DNA of 15,238 nt from Gammaproteobacteria bacterium. Its GTDB lineage: Bacteria > Pseudomonadota > Gammaproteobacteria > HK1. The stretch lies in the NCBI GenBank assembly GCA_022822245.1, contig JAJECB010000244.1, positions 1-15,238 on the forward strand, read 5' to 3'. Of this stretch, positions 14,924 to 15,238 are shown piece by piece; position 1 is the first letter of the stretch, and each line of letters starts with the position of its first letter. Under the pieces are notes generated by a model, which was not told the origin of the DNA, made no database searches, and saw only the letters and a program-made list of their open reading frames with translations. Made by a program: the position numbers and the translations under genes.

Positions 14924-15238
14924 ACGGTGTGCCCGCGGGCAAACCGGTTGTCTCGCTAGCTCGCATATCTCACCAATCTTCGTCGCGAGGGCGCCGAGAC
15001 GCCGCGGTAGCGGGCCGAACGGACCGAAAGACGCTGAAGGCGTAGTCGACGCTACGTCGAAGCGGCTTGAGGGAGTACGGCCCGCTACCGCAAGCAGATT
15101 GGTGTCCGCAGCAGGACATCGGTGAAATATTGCGGCTAGGCCTACCGAGTCATGACAACTTGGTCTCGACAGCAGATCCACTTAAGTTTGTTGGATCAGT
15201 CGGTTACGAACGATCCCGCGTCCGGGTAGCATCTCCGA
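14924..15238. other. Gene-free end region, less GC-rich than the rest
   Basis: After the nucleotidyltransferase stop there are about 315 bases without a credible gene. It holds a 12-bp palindrome TGCCCGCGGGCA (14930-14941) just after the stop, which might help end transcription. It then holds the nested inverted repeat (14971-15104), and a small inverted repeat GATCCA/TGGATC (15175-15180 and 15192-15197) with an 11-nt loop. The last 120 bases are visibly richer in A and T than their neighbours. No tRNA or attachment-site duplication was found. Confidence 0.5.
14971..15104. repeat. Nested inverted repeat, possible structured RNA or small miniature element
   Basis: Outer arms CACCAATCT (14971-14979) and AGATTGGTG (15096-15104) are exact reverse complements. 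Inside them, GCGGTAGCGGGCCG (15004-15017) pairs perfectly over 14 bp with 15078-15091. Inside that again CGTAG/CTACG (15041-15045, 15052-15056) can form a small hairpin. The layout is asymmetric: 24 bases separate the two left arms but only 4 the right arms. That suits a branched RNA or single-strand DNA fold better than a simple terminator. No target-site duplication is visible at the outer ends, so mobility is unproven. Confidence 0.6.

Noticed and set aside
14924..15238. Integron attC site
   Set aside because: The outer arms do not match the RYYYAAC and GTTRRRY core sites, and no integron integrase or cassette array is seen.
1..15238. CRISPR arrays, tRNA or rRNA genes
   Set aside because: No regularly spaced direct repeats, T-loop-like GTTCGANTC in a cloverleaf context, or rRNA signature sequences were seen in a read-through of both strands.

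Overview
The window looks like chromosomal DNA from a high-GC, Gram-negative bacterium, probably a pseudomonadote; I cannot place it more finely. Both periplasmic binding proteins have cleavable Tat or Sec signal peptides without a lipobox cysteine, as in diderms. A soluble PQQ-type sugar dehydrogenase with a signal peptide fits the same picture. The gene content is housekeeping haem synthesis next to carbohydrate uptake and oxidation, followed by an accessory stretch with signs of gene decay and mobility.

Layout. 1-1217 (minus): hemC followed by the 5' part of hemD, joined by a 4-base GTGA overlap. 1334-2131 (minus): a phytanoyl-CoA dioxygenase (PhyH) family Fe(II)/2-oxoglutarate hydroxylase, related to ectoine hydroxylase. 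2298-2480 (minus): the C-terminal stub of a BNR/sialidase-like protein, directly behind a transporter operon. 2481-5928 (minus): a MalEFG-type (CUT1) sugar importer made of a Tat-exported binding protein, a strong stem-loop, and two permeases; it has no ATPase gene here. 5929-6204: a divergent control region with one candidate promoter in each direction. 6205-9027 (plus): a ribose/fructose-type (CUT2) importer in the order ATPase, permease, binding protein, closed by a good hairpin terminator. Its ATPase has an in-frame amber codon exactly where the invariant Walker A lysine should be. 9172-10452: an AAA ATPase with a possible compensated frameshift. 10533-11792: a soluble PQQ-dependent aldose dehydrogenase. 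11958-12959: an Rpn-family recombination-promoting nuclease. 13099-14094: an inositol 2-dehydrogenase (iolG type). 14167-14923: an 82-residue protein overlapping a short AbiEii/MNT-like nucleotidyltransferase, arranged like a toxin-antitoxin pair. 14924-15238: no gene, but a conspicuous nested inverted repeat of about 134 bp.

How it may work together (inference): two divergent importers feed a sugar or polyol catabolic region in which PQQ sugar dehydrogenase oxidises aldoses in the periplasm and IolG oxidises inositol-like polyols in the cytoplasm. The AAA ATPase, Rpn nuclease, nucleotidyltransferase pair and structured repeat are accessory genes lying within or beside it. The sialidase stub and the broken ATPase suggest this locus is eroding. 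The most checkable oddities are the amber codon in Walker A, the nucleotidyltransferase pair, and the nested inverted repeat beside that pair.
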